This document shows, piece after piece, positions 34,862 through 43,596 of a stretch of DNA of 63,221 bases. Source of the stretch: Pelomonas sp. CA6 (GTDB lineage: Bacteria; Pseudomonadota; Gammaproteobacteria; Burkholderiales; Burkholderiaceae_C); NCBI RefSeq assembly GCF_022549225.1, contig NZ_JAKZFD010000017.1:1-63221 (forward strand), read 5' to 3'. Numbering within the stretch: position 1 is the stretch's first letter; every line of letters begins with the position of its first letter. The notes below the pieces were generated by a model. That model had not been told where the DNA came from and made no database searches. It worked only from the letters and a program-made list of their open reading frames with translations. The position numbers and the translations under genes are program-made.

Positions 34862-35779
34862 TCAGATGAAGATGGCGCCCAGGATGCCCAGAATCAGCAC
34901 CCACTTCAGCACGTAGTAGCCGGTGCGCGAGCGGGCCTTGAAGGCCTTGGCCTTCAGGCGCACCTGGTAGAAGTGGAAGAAGAACTTGTTCAGCCCGCCG
35001 ATGGGCTCGCTCTCCAGGTTCTGCGTCGCGGCGGCCGTCATCACGGCCTTGCCGAACCAGCGGTTGAGCCAGCGCACCGGCGCGAACCACAGCGGACGCT
35101 CCACGTCGCAGAACAGGATCACGCGCTGCTGGTCGGTGCTGTTCTCGGCGTAGTGGATGTAGGTCTCGTCGAACATCACCGCCTCGCCGTCGCGCCAGTG
35201 GTAGCGCTCGCCGTCAACCTCGATGAAGCAGCCCTCGGCATTCGGCGTGGCCAGCCCCAGGTGATAGCGCAGCGAACCGGCATAGGGATCGCGATGGCGC
35301 ACCAGGCGGGCGCCGGGCGGCAGCGACGCGAACATCGCCGCCTTCACCGACGGGATGCGCTGCAGCAGCTCCACCGTCTTGGGGCACAGCGCCTTGGCCG
35401 AGGCCATGTCCACGCCATACCACTTCAGGTAGAAGCGCTTCCAGCCGGTGCGGAAGAAGGAATTGAAGCCGATGTCGTTGTAGCCCGACGCGGCCTTGAT
35501 GTAGCCCTCGTCATTGAGCCTCAGCGCCTCTTCGCGGATGAGCTGCCAGTTCTCGCGCAGCAGCTCCATCTCCTTGAAGTCGTCCGTCTTCAGGTAGGGC
35601 GTGGCCGGGGCCCGCGAGAACAGATACATCAGCGCATTGACCGGCGCGATCAGCACGGTGAAATCGAACAGCGCGCGCTGGATGGGAAAACGCACCCGGC
35701 CGCGGAAATGGGCATACAACGCCGAAGCCACGAAGACCATCAGCACCCAGTAACGCACCGGCGGCAGCCACTCGGCCAT
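34862..35779 (-). CDS. LpxO/OlsC-type aspartyl/asparaginyl beta-hydroxylase
   Basis: A 305-residue Fe(II)/2-oxoglutarate oxygenase with membrane-like N- and C-terminal segments (about 8-22 and 292-305, YYVLKWVLILGILGAIFI). The metal triad fits HRD (RHRDPYAGSL, near residue 167) and the distal His in YIHYAENS. The 2-oxoglutarate site is probably the Arg in QQRVILFCDVERP. Two known members match this form. LpxO puts a 2-OH on a lipid A acyl chain; OlsC puts a 2-OH on an ornithine-lipid acyl chain. Sequence alone does not separate them here. The neighbouring OlsB-type gene, 8 kb away, makes OlsC worth considering. It is divergent from desaturase 1. Confidence 0.85.
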   Translation of the reverse strand: MAEWLPPVRYWVLMVFVASALYAHFRGRVRFPIQRALFDFTVLIAPVNALMYLFSRAPATPYLKTDDFKEMELLRENWQLIREEALRLNDEGYIKAASGYNDIGFNSFFRTGWKRFYLKWYGVDMASAKALCPKTVELLQRIPSVKAAMFASLPPGARLVRHRDPYAGSLRYHLGLATPNAEGCFIEVDGERYHWRDGEAVMFDETYIHYAENSTDQQRVILFCDVERPLWFAPVRWLNRWFGKAVMTAAATQNLESEPIGGLNKFFFHFYQVRLKAKAFKARSRTGYYVLKWVLILGILGAIFI

Positions 35780-35942
35780 CTCACTCTCCCTGCGCCGACG
35801 CGGGCGCGCGAACCGACAAAAGGCGTGATTATCCGTCGTGGCTTTCCACCTGTTTGGGCGCCGCCTTGACTTCGGACAAGCCGGGAGGGTGCTTCTGCGT
35901 TTAGGATGCGCACTCTAAATTTGCTCACTCCTCCCTTTCTGC

Positions 35943-37079
35943 ATGAAACCGGACCCGTTCAGCAGCGCCGAGGCGGCGCCCGCCCCGACCACCCCTGCCC
36001 AGGTGCCGCCGGGCGCCCCGCTCCCCGCGCGCAAGCACATCCGCGCCTGGATGGCGCCGGTGTCCGCCCAGCGCACAGGCCTCGCCGTCGCCCTGCTCGT
36101 GCTGGACTGGGCCATCTTCCTCGCCCTCATCTGCGCCGTCGTCCTGCTCACCCCTTGGTGGGCCAAGGCCCTCGCCGGCACCGTCGCCGGCTTCGTCATC
36201 GGCCGCCTCTTCATCATCGGCCACGACGCCTGCCACCAGAGCTACACCCCCCACCGCAGCCTCAACCGCTGGCTCGGCCGCATCGCCTTCCTCCCCTCCC
36301 TCACCCCCTACAGCCTCTGGGAGGTCGGCCACAACGTCGTCCACCACGGCTACACCAACCTCAAGGGCAAGGACTTCGTCTGGGCCCCCTACACCCAGGC
36401 CGAGTTCGCGGCCCTCTCCCCCTCTCGCCGCCTGCTCGAGCGCATCTACCGCAGCGGATGGGCCCCGGGCCTCTACTACTTCATCGAAATGTGGTGGCTC
36501 AAAATGTTCTTCCCCAGCCGCACCCACATGCCCTCGCGCCGGCCCATCTTCTTCGCCGACAGCGCCCTCGCCCTCGCCGCCGCCATCGTCTGGATCTCCG
36601 CCCTCGTCGGTGCCGCACACGCCACCCAGCAATCCGCCTGGGCCCTCGTCGGTTGGGGCTTCGTGCTCCCCTTCGTCTTCTGGAACTTCATGATCGGCTT
36701 CGTCGTCTACGCCCACCACACCCACACCGCCGTGGTCTGGCACGAGGACAAGAGCGCATGGGGCGCCGCCGACCCCTTCGTCTCCACCACCGTCCACCTC
36801 AAGTTCCCGCTCAAGATCGGCGCCCTCATGCACCACATCATGGAGCACACCGCACACCACGTGGACATGAGCGTGCCCCTGTACGGCCTCAAGAAGGCTC
36901 AGGCCATCCTCGAGCACGCCCTCCCAGGCCGCATCGTCATCCAGCAGTTCTCCTGGCGCTGGTACTTCGACACCGCACGCCGCTGCAAGCTCTACGACAT
37001 CGCCGCACAGCACTGGACCGACTTCAAGGGCCGCCCCACCGGCCAGACCTCCCTCGGACGACTCGCGACTTCGGGCTAG
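35943..37079 (+). CDS. fatty acid desaturase, copy 1
   Basis: A 378-residue, membrane-bound di-iron fatty acid desaturase. Hydrophobic pairs lie at about 46-92 and 205-258. The three histidine boxes are HDACH (94-98), HNVVHH (130-135) and the cluster HHIMEHTAHH (297-306); an extra HHTH is at 258-261. Family knowledge: such enzymes put a double bond into acyl chains with O2 and a reductase; some relatives hydroxylate. Leu, Val and Ile codons are mostly CTC, GTC and ATC, unlike the CTG/GTG-rich neighbours, which suggests transfer. From 35978 to about 37067 the DNA nearly equals copy 2. The N-terminus is about 49 residues shorter than in copy 2. Its stop codon overlaps the -10 of tRNA-Gly. Confidence 0.93.
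   Translation: MKPDPFSSAEAAPAPTTPAQVPPGAPLPARKHIRAWMAPVSAQRTGLAVALLVLDWAIFLALICAVVLLTPWWAKALAGTVAGFVIGRLFIIGHDACHQSYTPHRSLNRWLGRIAFLPSLTPYSLWEVGHNVVHHGYTNLKGKDFVWAPYTQAEFAALSPSRRLLERIYRSGWAPGLYYFIEMWWLKMFFPSRTHMPSRRPIFFADSALALAAAIVWISALVGAAHATQQSAWALVGWGFVLPFVFWNFMIGFVVYAHHTHTAVVWHEDKSAWGAADPFVSTTVHLKFPLKIGALMHHIMEHTAHHVDMSVPLYGLKKAQAILEHALPGRIVIQQFSWRWYFDTARRCKLYDIAAQHWTDFKGRPTGQTSLGRLATSG
35978..37067 (+). repeat. direct repeat, left copy (desaturase body)
   Basis: This segment matches 44607-45696 at a constant offset of 8,629 bp with no indel. By eye I see fewer than ten base differences over about 1.09 kb, several of them silent. The match ends 10 bp before the -10 box of the tRNA-Gly gene. 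Confidence 0.95.
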
Positions 37080-37082
37080 AAT
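37077..37082 (+). promoter_or_regulatory. -10 box of tRNA-Gly over the desaturase stop codon
   Basis: TAGAAT lies 13 bp before the mature tRNA 5' end, so the start would be near 37089. Its first three bases are the stop codon of desaturase 1. No convincing -35 is seen; TCGGAC (37054-37059) is at the right distance and inside the repeat. Confidence 0.55.
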
Positions 37083-37094
37083 GCGCCACCGAAC

Positions 37095-37168
37095 GCGGGC
37101 GTCGTTCAATGGCAGGACCTGAGCTTCCCAAGCTCAAGACGTGGGTTCGATTCCCATCGCCCGCTCCA
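37095..37168 (+). tRNA. tRNA-Gly (anticodon CCC)
   Basis: A full cloverleaf can be drawn. Acceptor GCGGGCG (37095-37101) pairs with CGCCCGC (37158-37164). The anticodon arm is TGAGC-TTCCCAA-GCTCA, giving anticodon CCC (reads GGG). The T arm is GTGGG-TTCGATT-CCCAT. Discriminator T and an encoded CCA (37166-37168) follow. It sits 15 bp after desaturase 1 and inside the interval bounded by the two direct repeats. Confidence 0.95.
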
Positions 37169-37181
37169 GAATGGAGTACAG

Positions 37182-37215
37182 CAAGGCCCCGGATCCCGAT
37201 AGATCCGGGGCCTTG
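37182..37215 (+). terminator. terminator of tRNA-Gly
   Basis: A 14-bp perfect stem, CAAGGCCCCGGATC (37182-37195) with 37202-37215, and a 6-nt loop. Only CTTG-T follows, so the T tract is poor. Placement 14 bp after the tRNA supports the role. Confidence 0.75.
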
Positions 37216-37348
37216 TCGCTTTGCGGGCCTGACCAGCGGCGTCCGCCGAGAATGCCGGAGGTGCCCCCCGCCGGCGCATGCGCCATGCTCGCGACAGCCT
37301 GCCCGGGTATACCGATGTCCCTGAGCGTGTCAGAGCAGAAAGGCGTGT

Positions 37349-38020
37349 ATGAGAGTGCTCCTGGTGGAAGACGAGCCCGAGATGGCCTCGGCCCTCAGCG
37401 ACGCGCTGGCCCGTCACAACATCCTCGTGGACCACGCCGCCAACCTTGCGCAGGCCAGCGCCGCGGCCGCGAGCTGCGCCTACAGCATCGTCGTGCTGGA
37501 TCGCCAGCTGCCCGATGGCGACGGCCTGAGTCTGATCCCCGAGCTGCGCGCGGCGAAGAACACCGTCCCGGTCCTCGTGCTCACCGCCCGGGGCGAACTA
37601 TCCGACAAAGTCGCCGGACTGGACCATGGCGCGGACGACTACCTGGCCAAGCCCTTCGCGGTCGAGGAACTGCTGGCGCGCCTGCGCGCGCTGGCGCGCC
37701 GCCCCGCCCAGGTGGAGCGCGACGTGTTCACCGCGGGCCTGCTCGTCTATGAGCATGTCAGCAGCGAGGCACGCGTCGGCGAAAAGGTGCTGGACCTGAC
37801 GCGTCGGGAGATCCTTGTGTTGGAGGCGCTGCTGCGGCGCTACGGAAGGATGGTGCCGCGCGCGTTGCTGATGGAGGCCGTGTTCGCGCTGGACGACGAG
37901 GTGCAACCCAATGCACTGGACACCCATGTCTCGCGGCTGCGCAGAAAACTCGTGGATGCCGGCAGCGGCCTGGTCATCAGCAGCGTCAGAGGAGTCGGCT
38001 ACCTGTTGCGGGAGGCGTGA
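37349..38020 (+). CDS. OmpR-type response regulator
   Basis: A 223-residue regulator. The receiver domain has Glu7-Asp8, phospho-acceptor Asp51 (IVVLDRQLPDGDG) and Lys101 (DDYLAKPF). A winged-helix DNA-binding domain follows at about 125-220 (LTRREILVLEALLRR, NALDTHVSRLRRKL, VRGVGYLL). The stop codon TGA shares its last base with the kinase ATG, so the pair is coupled. It reads towards the TRAP operon, which may be its target; that is inference from position only. Confidence 0.93.
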   Translation: MRVLLVEDEPEMASALSDALARHNILVDHAANLAQASAAAASCAYSIVVLDRQLPDGDGLSLIPELRAAKNTVPVLVLTARGELSDKVAGLDHGADDYLAKPFAVEELLARLRALARRPAQVERDVFTAGLLVYEHVSSEARVGEKVLDLTRREILVLEALLRRYGRMVPRALLMEAVFALDDEVQPNALDTHVSRLRRKLVDAGSGLVISSVRGVGYLLREA

Positions 38021-39387
38021 TGAGCTTGATCAAGCCCAAGTCCCTGCGCTGGCAGCTCGTGCACCGGCTCATCCTGGCCCAGGCGGCCGTGGCGCTGGCC
38101 ATCAGCCTGCTCACCTATGCCGCGCTCACGGGGCTTTGGTACAAGGGCGTGCTGCTGGGCGGCAACTACGAGCAGACCACCATCGACGCGCTGAAGGAGG
38201 CGCTGGAGCGCACGCCCGACGGCCGGCTGCGCGTCGCCGACACCTTGCAGATCACGCATTGGCGCCAGACCATCCCCGGCTTCTGGTTCATCGTCCGCGA
38301 CGGCCACGGCGCCGAGCTCAGGGAAGGCACCCCGCCCGCCGACATCGTCAGGGTCATGCCCGACCTGGACCGGATCCTGGAGGCCCGGTTCGGCGTCGAC
38401 TCCAGCGGCCTGGTGATCGCCGACTCCGTCGTCAAATGGGTGAACACCCCGGCCGGCCGCGTGCAGATGATCACCAGCGGGAAGGGAACCGTGTCCTTCT
38501 GGCAGGTCCTCACCAATGTCCGCCCGGCGTCCGACCTGACCTTCTTCCTGATCCTCCACATGACGCTGGCCACCGTGTTGGTGACGCCCTTCATCGTCCG
38601 TCGCACCCTGAGGAAGCTGGACGCCGCGGCCGAGGATGCGCGCAAGATCGACATCGACGAAATCGGGGTAAGGCTCAGCGCCGAAGGCGTCCCGCTCGAA
38701 GTGCTGCCGCTGGTCAAGGCGGTGAATGAGGCGCTGGACCGGCTGGACAAGGGATACGAAAGCCACAAGCGCTTCCTCACCGACGCTGCCCACGAGCTGC
38801 GCACGCCGATCGCGATCCTGACCACGCGGCTGTCGGGCCTGCCGCCGGGCCAGATCAAGAACCGGCTGCTGGAGGACTCCGCGCGGTTGACGGCCCTGAC
38901 CGGGCAGCTGCTGGACCTGCAACGGCTGGAGCAGCAGGCCATGTCCTTCGCACCGGTCGATCTCGTCACGCTGGCGCAGCGCGTGGTGTCGGACCTGGCG
39001 CCGCTGGCGTTTGGCGCCGGCTACGAGCTGGACTTCGACACCGAGGCGGCACAGGTCCTCGTGTCCGGCGACCAGATGGCGATCGAGCGGGCCCTGACCA
39101 ACCTGATGCAGAACGCCATCAACTATGGGGGTCGCCAGGGAACCATCGCGGTGCGCGTGTCGACGGCGGCCTGGGTCGAGGTGTCCGACCAAGGGCCGGG
39201 CATTCCCGCGGACGCGCGCGACACCATCTTCGAGCCCTTTCACCGGCTCAAGCAGGACGGCCGCGGCGTGGGCCTGGGGCTGGACCTGGTGCAGAAAGTC
39301 ATGCGGCTGCATGGCGGGCGCGTCGAGCTGGTGGACGGCCCCTCGTCCGGGGCCTGCTTCCGGCTGGTGTTTCCGAGGCTGGATTGA
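38020..39387 (+). CDS. membrane sensor histidine kinase, partner of the OmpR-type regulator
   Basis: A 455-residue kinase. Membrane segments at about 15-38 and 170-190 enclose a periplasmic sensor of about 130 residues that I cannot assign. A HAMP-like linker follows, then HisKA with His258 (FLTDAAHELRTPIAIL), and the HATPase (LMQNAINYGG, VSDQGPGIP, GLGLDLVQKVMRLHGG). The start ATG overlaps the regulator stop by one base; the GTG one codon earlier is less likely. The gene converges with the TRAP permease, with only 9 bp between them. Confidence 0.92.
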   Translation: MSLIKPKSLRWQLVHRLILAQAAVALAISLLTYAALTGLWYKGVLLGGNYEQTTIDALKEALERTPDGRLRVADTLQITHWRQTIPGFWFIVRDGHGAELREGTPPADIVRVMPDLDRILEARFGVDSSGLVIADSVVKWVNTPAGRVQMITSGKGTVSFWQVLTNVRPASDLTFFLILHMTLATVLVTPFIVRRTLRKLDAAAEDARKIDIDEIGVRLSAEGVPLEVLPLVKAVNEALDRLDKGYESHKRFLTDAAHELRTPIAILTTRLSGLPPGQIKNRLLEDSARLTALTGQLLDLQRLEQQAMSFAPVDLVTLAQRVVSDLAPLAFGAGYELDFDTEAAQVLVSGDQMAIERALTNLMQNAINYGGRQGTIAVRVSTAAWVEVSDQGPGIPADARDTIFEPFHRLKQDGRGVGLGLDLVQKVMRLHGGRVELVDGPSSGACFRLVFPRLD

Positions 39388-39396
39388 ACCGCGGGA

Positions 39397-41244
39397 TCAG
39401 GGCCGCAGCAGCCAGCCGGGCAAGGCGGTGGACAGCGCTGGCCACATGGCGATGATCACCGTGCCGACAAAGATCGCCAGCATGGCCGGCAGCACCGCGC
39501 GGGCCACATCGCGGATCGGCTTGCCGAACATCGCGGACGCGAAGTAGAGGTTCATGCCCGCCGGCGGGCATAGGAAGCCGGCCTCCATCGCGGCCAGGAA
39601 GATGATGCCGAAGTGCAGCGGCTCCAGGCCATAGCTGCGTGCCAGCGGCAGCAGCAAGGGCACCAGCACCGCGATGGCGGCGAAGATCTCCATCAGGGCC
39701 GCGGCGACGAACAGGAAGGCGCACAGCGCGAGCAGGAACAGGTAGCGGTTGGGAATGGCCGCTTGCACCCAGTCCACCGCGCGCTCGGGAATGCCGGCGT
39801 CCACCAGGAAGTTGGTCAGCGCCAGCGCCATGCCCAGGATCACCATCACGCCACCGATGAGCTGGACACATTCCTGCAGGCAGCGCCACAGCAGCGCCGC
39901 GCTCAGCTCGCGGTGGACCAGGCTCTGCGTCAGCAGCGCATAGGCGGCGGTCAGCGCCGCGCTCTCGGTGGGCGTGCCCAGGCCACTGACCATGGCCCCG
40001 ATGGCCACCAGGGGCGCCAGGGCCTCCCACTTGCCGGCCCACAACGCCGCGATGACGCGCCGCTTCGCCGGCAGCGCCGTCACGGCGCGCGCGCCCTCCT
40101 GGCGCAGATAGCCGCCCAGCAGCAACAGGCAGGCCACCATCAGCAGCGCCGGCAGCACGCCGGCAAGGAACATGGCCTCGATGGGCACGCGCGCGATCAC
40201 CGCATACATGATCAGCGGCACCGACGGCGCCAGCAGCACGCCCAGCGCACTGGCACTGGTCACCAGGCCGATGCCGCGCTGCTCCGGATACCCCGCCTGG
40301 CGCAGCAGCGGCAGCAGCAGCCCGCCCAGCGCCAGGATGGTCACGCCGCTGCCTCCGGTGAAGGCGGTGAAGGCGGAGCACAGCAAGGCCGCGGCGACCG
40401 CCGTGCCGCGCAGCCCGCTGCCGAACAGCTGCACAAAGAGCTCGCCCAGGCGCGCCGCAGCGCCCGTGTGCGCGAAGACCAGGCCGGCCAGGGTGAACAA
40501 GGGCAAGGCCGGCAGCGACGCGTTGACGGTGATCTGGTAGTGCGACAACGCAATCGACGCCAGAGGCAGGCCCTCGCTCCAGAACAGCGCCAGCGCCAGC
40601 CCGCCCAGGACAGCGAAGACGGGCGCGCCCACCAGCAGCAGCGCCAGCAGCCCCAACAGCGCGGGCCACAATGGCCAAGGCCGCCCCTCGCCCCAGGCCG
40701 CGGCCAGCCAGCCTGCCATCGGCAGCAGCAGGGCCAGCAGCGGCCGCCAGGCGCGCCCGCCGGCCGCGCGAAGTCCCAGACGCAGGCCCAGCAGCGCAAA
40801 GCCGACGGGCAGGCTCAGCTGCACCCACCAGATCGGCACGCCGTAGGCCAGCATCTGCGCGGCCTCGCGCTCGGCCAGGACCAGCTGCCCGCCGGCCTGC
40901 GCCAGCATGCCGCACACCCCCGCCGCGCCGCCGGCGGCGAACGCGCGCATCCGGGCCTGCGTCGTGGCGCTGCCCAGGCGGTCCAGGCTGCTGCCCAGGG
41001 TCGCGAGATGGCTGCTGCGCGCGGCGGCCAGCGCGCCAAACATCGCCAGCAGCAGGCCCAGGTGCTGGACGACCACGGGCGCGTTCTCGATGCCCCGGCC
41101 CAGCGCCGGCCGCGCCAGCATCTCCGCGACCGGGATGACCACCATCAGCACCAGCGCGACCACGGCCGGCCACGAGTCCAGCATCGCCAGCCGCGCCAGT
41201 CCCTGCGCCCACCCGCGTGGTGGGAGCGGCATGGCCCGGCTCAT
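39397..41244 (-). CDS. fused TRAP transporter permease DctQM
   Basis: A 615-residue inner-membrane protein that joins the small (DctQ) and large (DctM) TRAP subunits in one chain. About 20-170 is the DctQ-like part with four hydrophobic segments. From about 185 on there are a dozen or more segments with DctM signatures (FTAFTGGSGVTILALGGLLL, GLGTPTESAALTAAYALL, GIIFLAAMEAGFLCPPAG). TRAP systems use an ion gradient to import organic acids or other anions delivered by the periplasmic DctP. It overlaps dctP by 4 nt (ATGA) and is expressed with it. Confidence 0.93.
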   Translation of the reverse strand: MSRAMPLPPRGWAQGLARLAMLDSWPAVVALVLMVVIPVAEMLARPALGRGIENAPVVVQHLGLLLAMFGALAAARSSHLATLGSSLDRLGSATTQARMRAFAAGGAAGVCGMLAQAGGQLVLAEREAAQMLAYGVPIWWVQLSLPVGFALLGLRLGLRAAGGRAWRPLLALLLPMAGWLAAAWGEGRPWPLWPALLGLLALLLVGAPVFAVLGGLALALFWSEGLPLASIALSHYQITVNASLPALPLFTLAGLVFAHTGAAARLGELFVQLFGSGLRGTAVAAALLCSAFTAFTGGSGVTILALGGLLLPLLRQAGYPEQRGIGLVTSASALGVLLAPSVPLIMYAVIARVPIEAMFLAGVLPALLMVACLLLLGGYLRQEGARAVTALPAKRRVIAALWAGKWEALAPLVAIGAMVSGLGTPTESAALTAAYALLTQSLVHRELSAALLWRCLQECVQLIGGVMVILGMALALTNFLVDAGIPERAVDWVQAAIPNRYLFLLALCAFLFVAAALMEIFAAIAVLVPLLLPLARSYGLEPLHFGIIFLAAMEAGFLCPPAGMNLYFASAMFGKPIRDVARAVLPAMLAIFVGTVIIAMWPALSTALPGWLLRP

Positions 41245-42266
41245 TGGCCGCGCGAGGCCCGGTAGGCCTTGAGGTGCATGAAGACCTCGTCAAAGGTGTC
41301 GGCCGGCACCATGCTGCCGCGGATGCGGGGGTACAGGCTTTCGGCCAGCGCGGTCCATTCGCGCCATTGCTCGGGACTGGGCTTGTTGACCTTCAGCCCG
41401 CGCTTGCGCATCGCGGCCACTGCGTCGTCCACCTCCTGGCGCGCCTTGGCGCGCATGGTGGCCGAGGCCTTCTCGGCCTCGGTGCGCAAGGCCTGCTGCG
41501 CGGCCGGGCTCATCTCGTCCCAGGCCTTGCGCGTGATCACCAGCGCGCCGACGATGGGCGCCCAGTTGATGTCCAGCATGTTCGAGGCCGTGGTGTAGAT
41601 CTGGCTGGCCAGCGCGAAGTACGGCGTCGATGGGACGACGTCAATCATGCCGGTCTGGATCGCGGGCAGTACGTCCGCCGTCTCCAGCGGCACGGGCGTG
41701 TAGCCCAGGCTCTTCATGATCGCCTGCTGCTCGGGCTCCGAGCCCCAGGAGAAGAACTTCATGGGCTTGAAATCGTCCGGCCGGAAGGCCGGATGCCGCG
41801 AGAAAAAGCGCACCCAGCCGGCATCGCCCCAGCCCAGGATGACGAAGCCCCGCTCCATGAAGCGCTTCTCGATGCCGGGCCGCATCTTCTCGCGCACATG
41901 GTCGACCTCGTCCCAGCTGCGAAACAGCAGCGGCAGGTTCTGCAGCGCATAGATGCTGCGGTCGATCTCGCGCAGGCCCACCACCGACATCAGCGCGCCC
42001 TGGAGCTGGCCGATGCGCATGCGCCGCGCCAGCTCGGTTTCGCCGCCCTGGCTCCCGTCGGTGAAGACGACGAAACGGGCATTGCCGCCCTGCACGCTGC
42101 GCCAGGCTTCGCCCATCTCCATCAGCTGCTGGTGATAGACGGAATTGCGGGGCACCACCGTGCCGATGCGCAGCTGCACGGTCTGGGCCGACGCGACGCC
42201 GCTGAGGCCCAGGGCCGAGGCCAGCACGATCAGGCGGCGCTGAGGGGATTGCAAGGAGGACATCAT
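41241..42266 (-). CDS. TRAP transporter substrate-binding protein (DctP/TatP type)
   Basis: A 341-residue periplasmic receptor. The signal peptide is at about 1-27 (IVLASALGLSGVASA, cleavage before Q). The mature chain shows the DctP fold: LRIGTVVPRNSVYHQQL, FVVFTDGSQGGETELARRM, FLARHPAF-like region, and LETADVLPAIQTGMIDVV. The usual substrate-carboxylate Arg is not sure from sequence. With a TatT-like lipoprotein upstream, the closest described type is the TatPT group, thought to handle hydrophobic ligands. The gene overlaps dctQM by 4 nt. An ATG pair begins the gene; either may be used. Confidence 0.92.
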   Translation of the reverse strand: MMSSLQSPQRRLIVLASALGLSGVASAQTVQLRIGTVVPRNSVYHQQLMEMGEAWRSVQGGNARFVVFTDGSQGGETELARRMRIGQLQGALMSVVGLREIDRSIYALQNLPLLFRSWDEVDHVREKMRPGIEKRFMERGFVILGWGDAGWVRFFSRHPAFRPDDFKPMKFFSWGSEPEQQAIMKSLGYTPVPLETADVLPAIQTGMIDVVPSTPYFALASQIYTTASNMLDINWAPIVGALVITRKAWDEMSPAAQQALRTEAEKASATMRAKARQEVDDAVAAMRKRGLKVNKPSPEQWREWTALAESLYPRIRGSMVPADTFDEVFMHLKAYRASRGQ

Positions 42267-42301
42267 GGGGTTTCGCTGTGCGAGGCAAGAAGAAGGGGGA
42301 C

Positions 42302-43207
42302 TCAGAAGCGTTCGTTCAGGGTCTTGAGCAGCCAGGCCGCGCGCTCATGGACCAGTTGGTTGGCCAGGCTGGCGTGTTGCGAGGACACGCGCAGCGCCTC
42401 GCGCAGCAGCCGCTCGGTGCCGTCGCGGTCGGCGTTGTGCAGGGCCTCCGCACGCGCGACATAGAGGCCCGCATTGCGCCCGTCGCCCGCCTTCTCGGCC
42501 TCGTCGAAGAGGCGTGCTGCTTCCGCAAGGTTGCCTCCGGGGCGGGCGGCCTCCAGGGTCGCGACCAGGCTGGCCAGCGACCCCTGGGCAAAGCCGGGCT
42601 CGAGCGACCAGGCCAGGCGCGCCAGGCGAACGGCCAGCGGCAGGTCCGCGACCACCTCGGGCTTGTCCTTGGACAGCGAGATGTAGGCGCCCCACGAGGC
42701 GGCGGCCCAGTACGCCAGCCCCACCTCGTCCGCCGTCAGCGCGGGGCGCGCCTGCGGGTCGGCAAGCGCCTGCAGAAAGCCCGGATGGCGGTGCTCCAGT
42801 ACCGCCATCGCATGCCCATGCGCGCGCAGGTACAGGCGCGCAGCGCGCTGCCGCATGCGCAGCGCCGCCCCCGCGTCCCGGCCCTCGGTGCGCTCGGCGT
42901 CGAAGCTCACGAAGGCATAGGCGTACTGCGTGAACCCGCTGGCGACCGACTCGCCCAGCGCGGCATGCCCGGGGGTCTGCTTGAGCAAGGACTCGGAGAA
43001 TTTCAGATAGAAGGCACTGGCCTCCCGCGCCAGGATCAAATCGTCTTCCTCCGCCATCGATTGGGAAGACCATTCATCCGCGAGCCGGCTCACCAGATAC
43101 CGCTTGGGCGAGCAGGCCGCGAGCGCGCCGATGACCAGCAAGGACGCGACCAGGCGAAACAGCGATACCAGGCCATGGCCTGCCGTTGATCGACGGGGAA
43201 ATACCAT
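42302..43207 (-). CDS. TatT-like TRAP-associated lipoprotein
   Basis: A 301-residue helical, TPR-type lipoprotein. The lipobox LAAC has Cys32, after a hydrophobic signal (LVSLFRLVASLLVIGA). The body is alpha-helical throughout (LAYWAAASWGAYISLSKD, ARLAWSLEPGFAQGSL, AEAARLFDEAEKAG). Position before dctP and dctQM and this makeup match the TatT family. In Treponema, TatT pairs with the substrate-binding protein and has a pore for hydrophobic ligands. Start: AAGGGAG is 5 nt before the second ATG (43207); a longer reading from 43285 has no ribosome site. It is the first gene of the TRAP operon. Confidence 0.85.
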   Translation of the reverse strand: MVFPRRSTAGHGLVSLFRLVASLLVIGALAACSPKRYLVSRLADEWSSQSMAEEDDLILAREASAFYLKFSESLLKQTPGHAALGESVASGFTQYAYAFVSFDAERTEGRDAGAALRMRQRAARLYLRAHGHAMAVLEHRHPGFLQALADPQARPALTADEVGLAYWAAASWGAYISLSKDKPEVVADLPLAVRLARLAWSLEPGFAQGSLASLVATLEAARPGGNLAEAARLFDEAEKAGDGRNAGLYVARAEALHNADRDGTERLLREALRVSSQHASLANQLVHERAAWLLKTLNERF

Positions 43208-43596
43208 CATCACTCCCTTTGGATGATTCGCCCATTTGCCTTTCCCATCGAAATTCGCAAATGGCCGTCCAGGACCCAAACCCATGGACGGCCATTGTTT
43301 TCAGCACTCTGTCGCCAACATGGCGACAACCGGATTCCCCCTGCCGGATTCGGGCCAAGCCGGGACGACAGGCTATCGACACCTTCCCGAGCTAAAGGCA
43401 GGCAGAGCGGCACAAAGAATTACATCCAGCGCACGTCATCAACGCCATTCGCCCGTTCGAGTCCTGTCTTCATGTTCTCTACATGACGACGTCATAAACA
43501 GCCCCGGGGTATTTGCCGGCAGCGACAGATTGCCGACATGAGCCCTGACTAGCATGACCACCCAACAAATGAACGCTCGTTTCGAGAAGCTCATCC
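43208..43596. other. divergent control region with three palindromes
   Basis: A 389-bp spacer between the TRAP operon and the OlsB operon. It holds a 12-bp stem, AATGGCCGTCCA (43260-43271) with 43285-43296. It also holds TGTCGCCA-N3-TGGCGACA (43310-43328) and ATGACG-A-CGTCAT (43483-43495). The last two have the size and symmetry of repressor or regulator sites. CATAAA (43493-43498) overlaps the third and could be a -10. No gene seen. Confidence 0.5.

Noticed and set aside
34862-35779. Firm naming of the hydroxylase as LpxO
   Set aside because: LpxO and OlsC share fold and motifs; with an OlsB-type gene nearby, either is possible.
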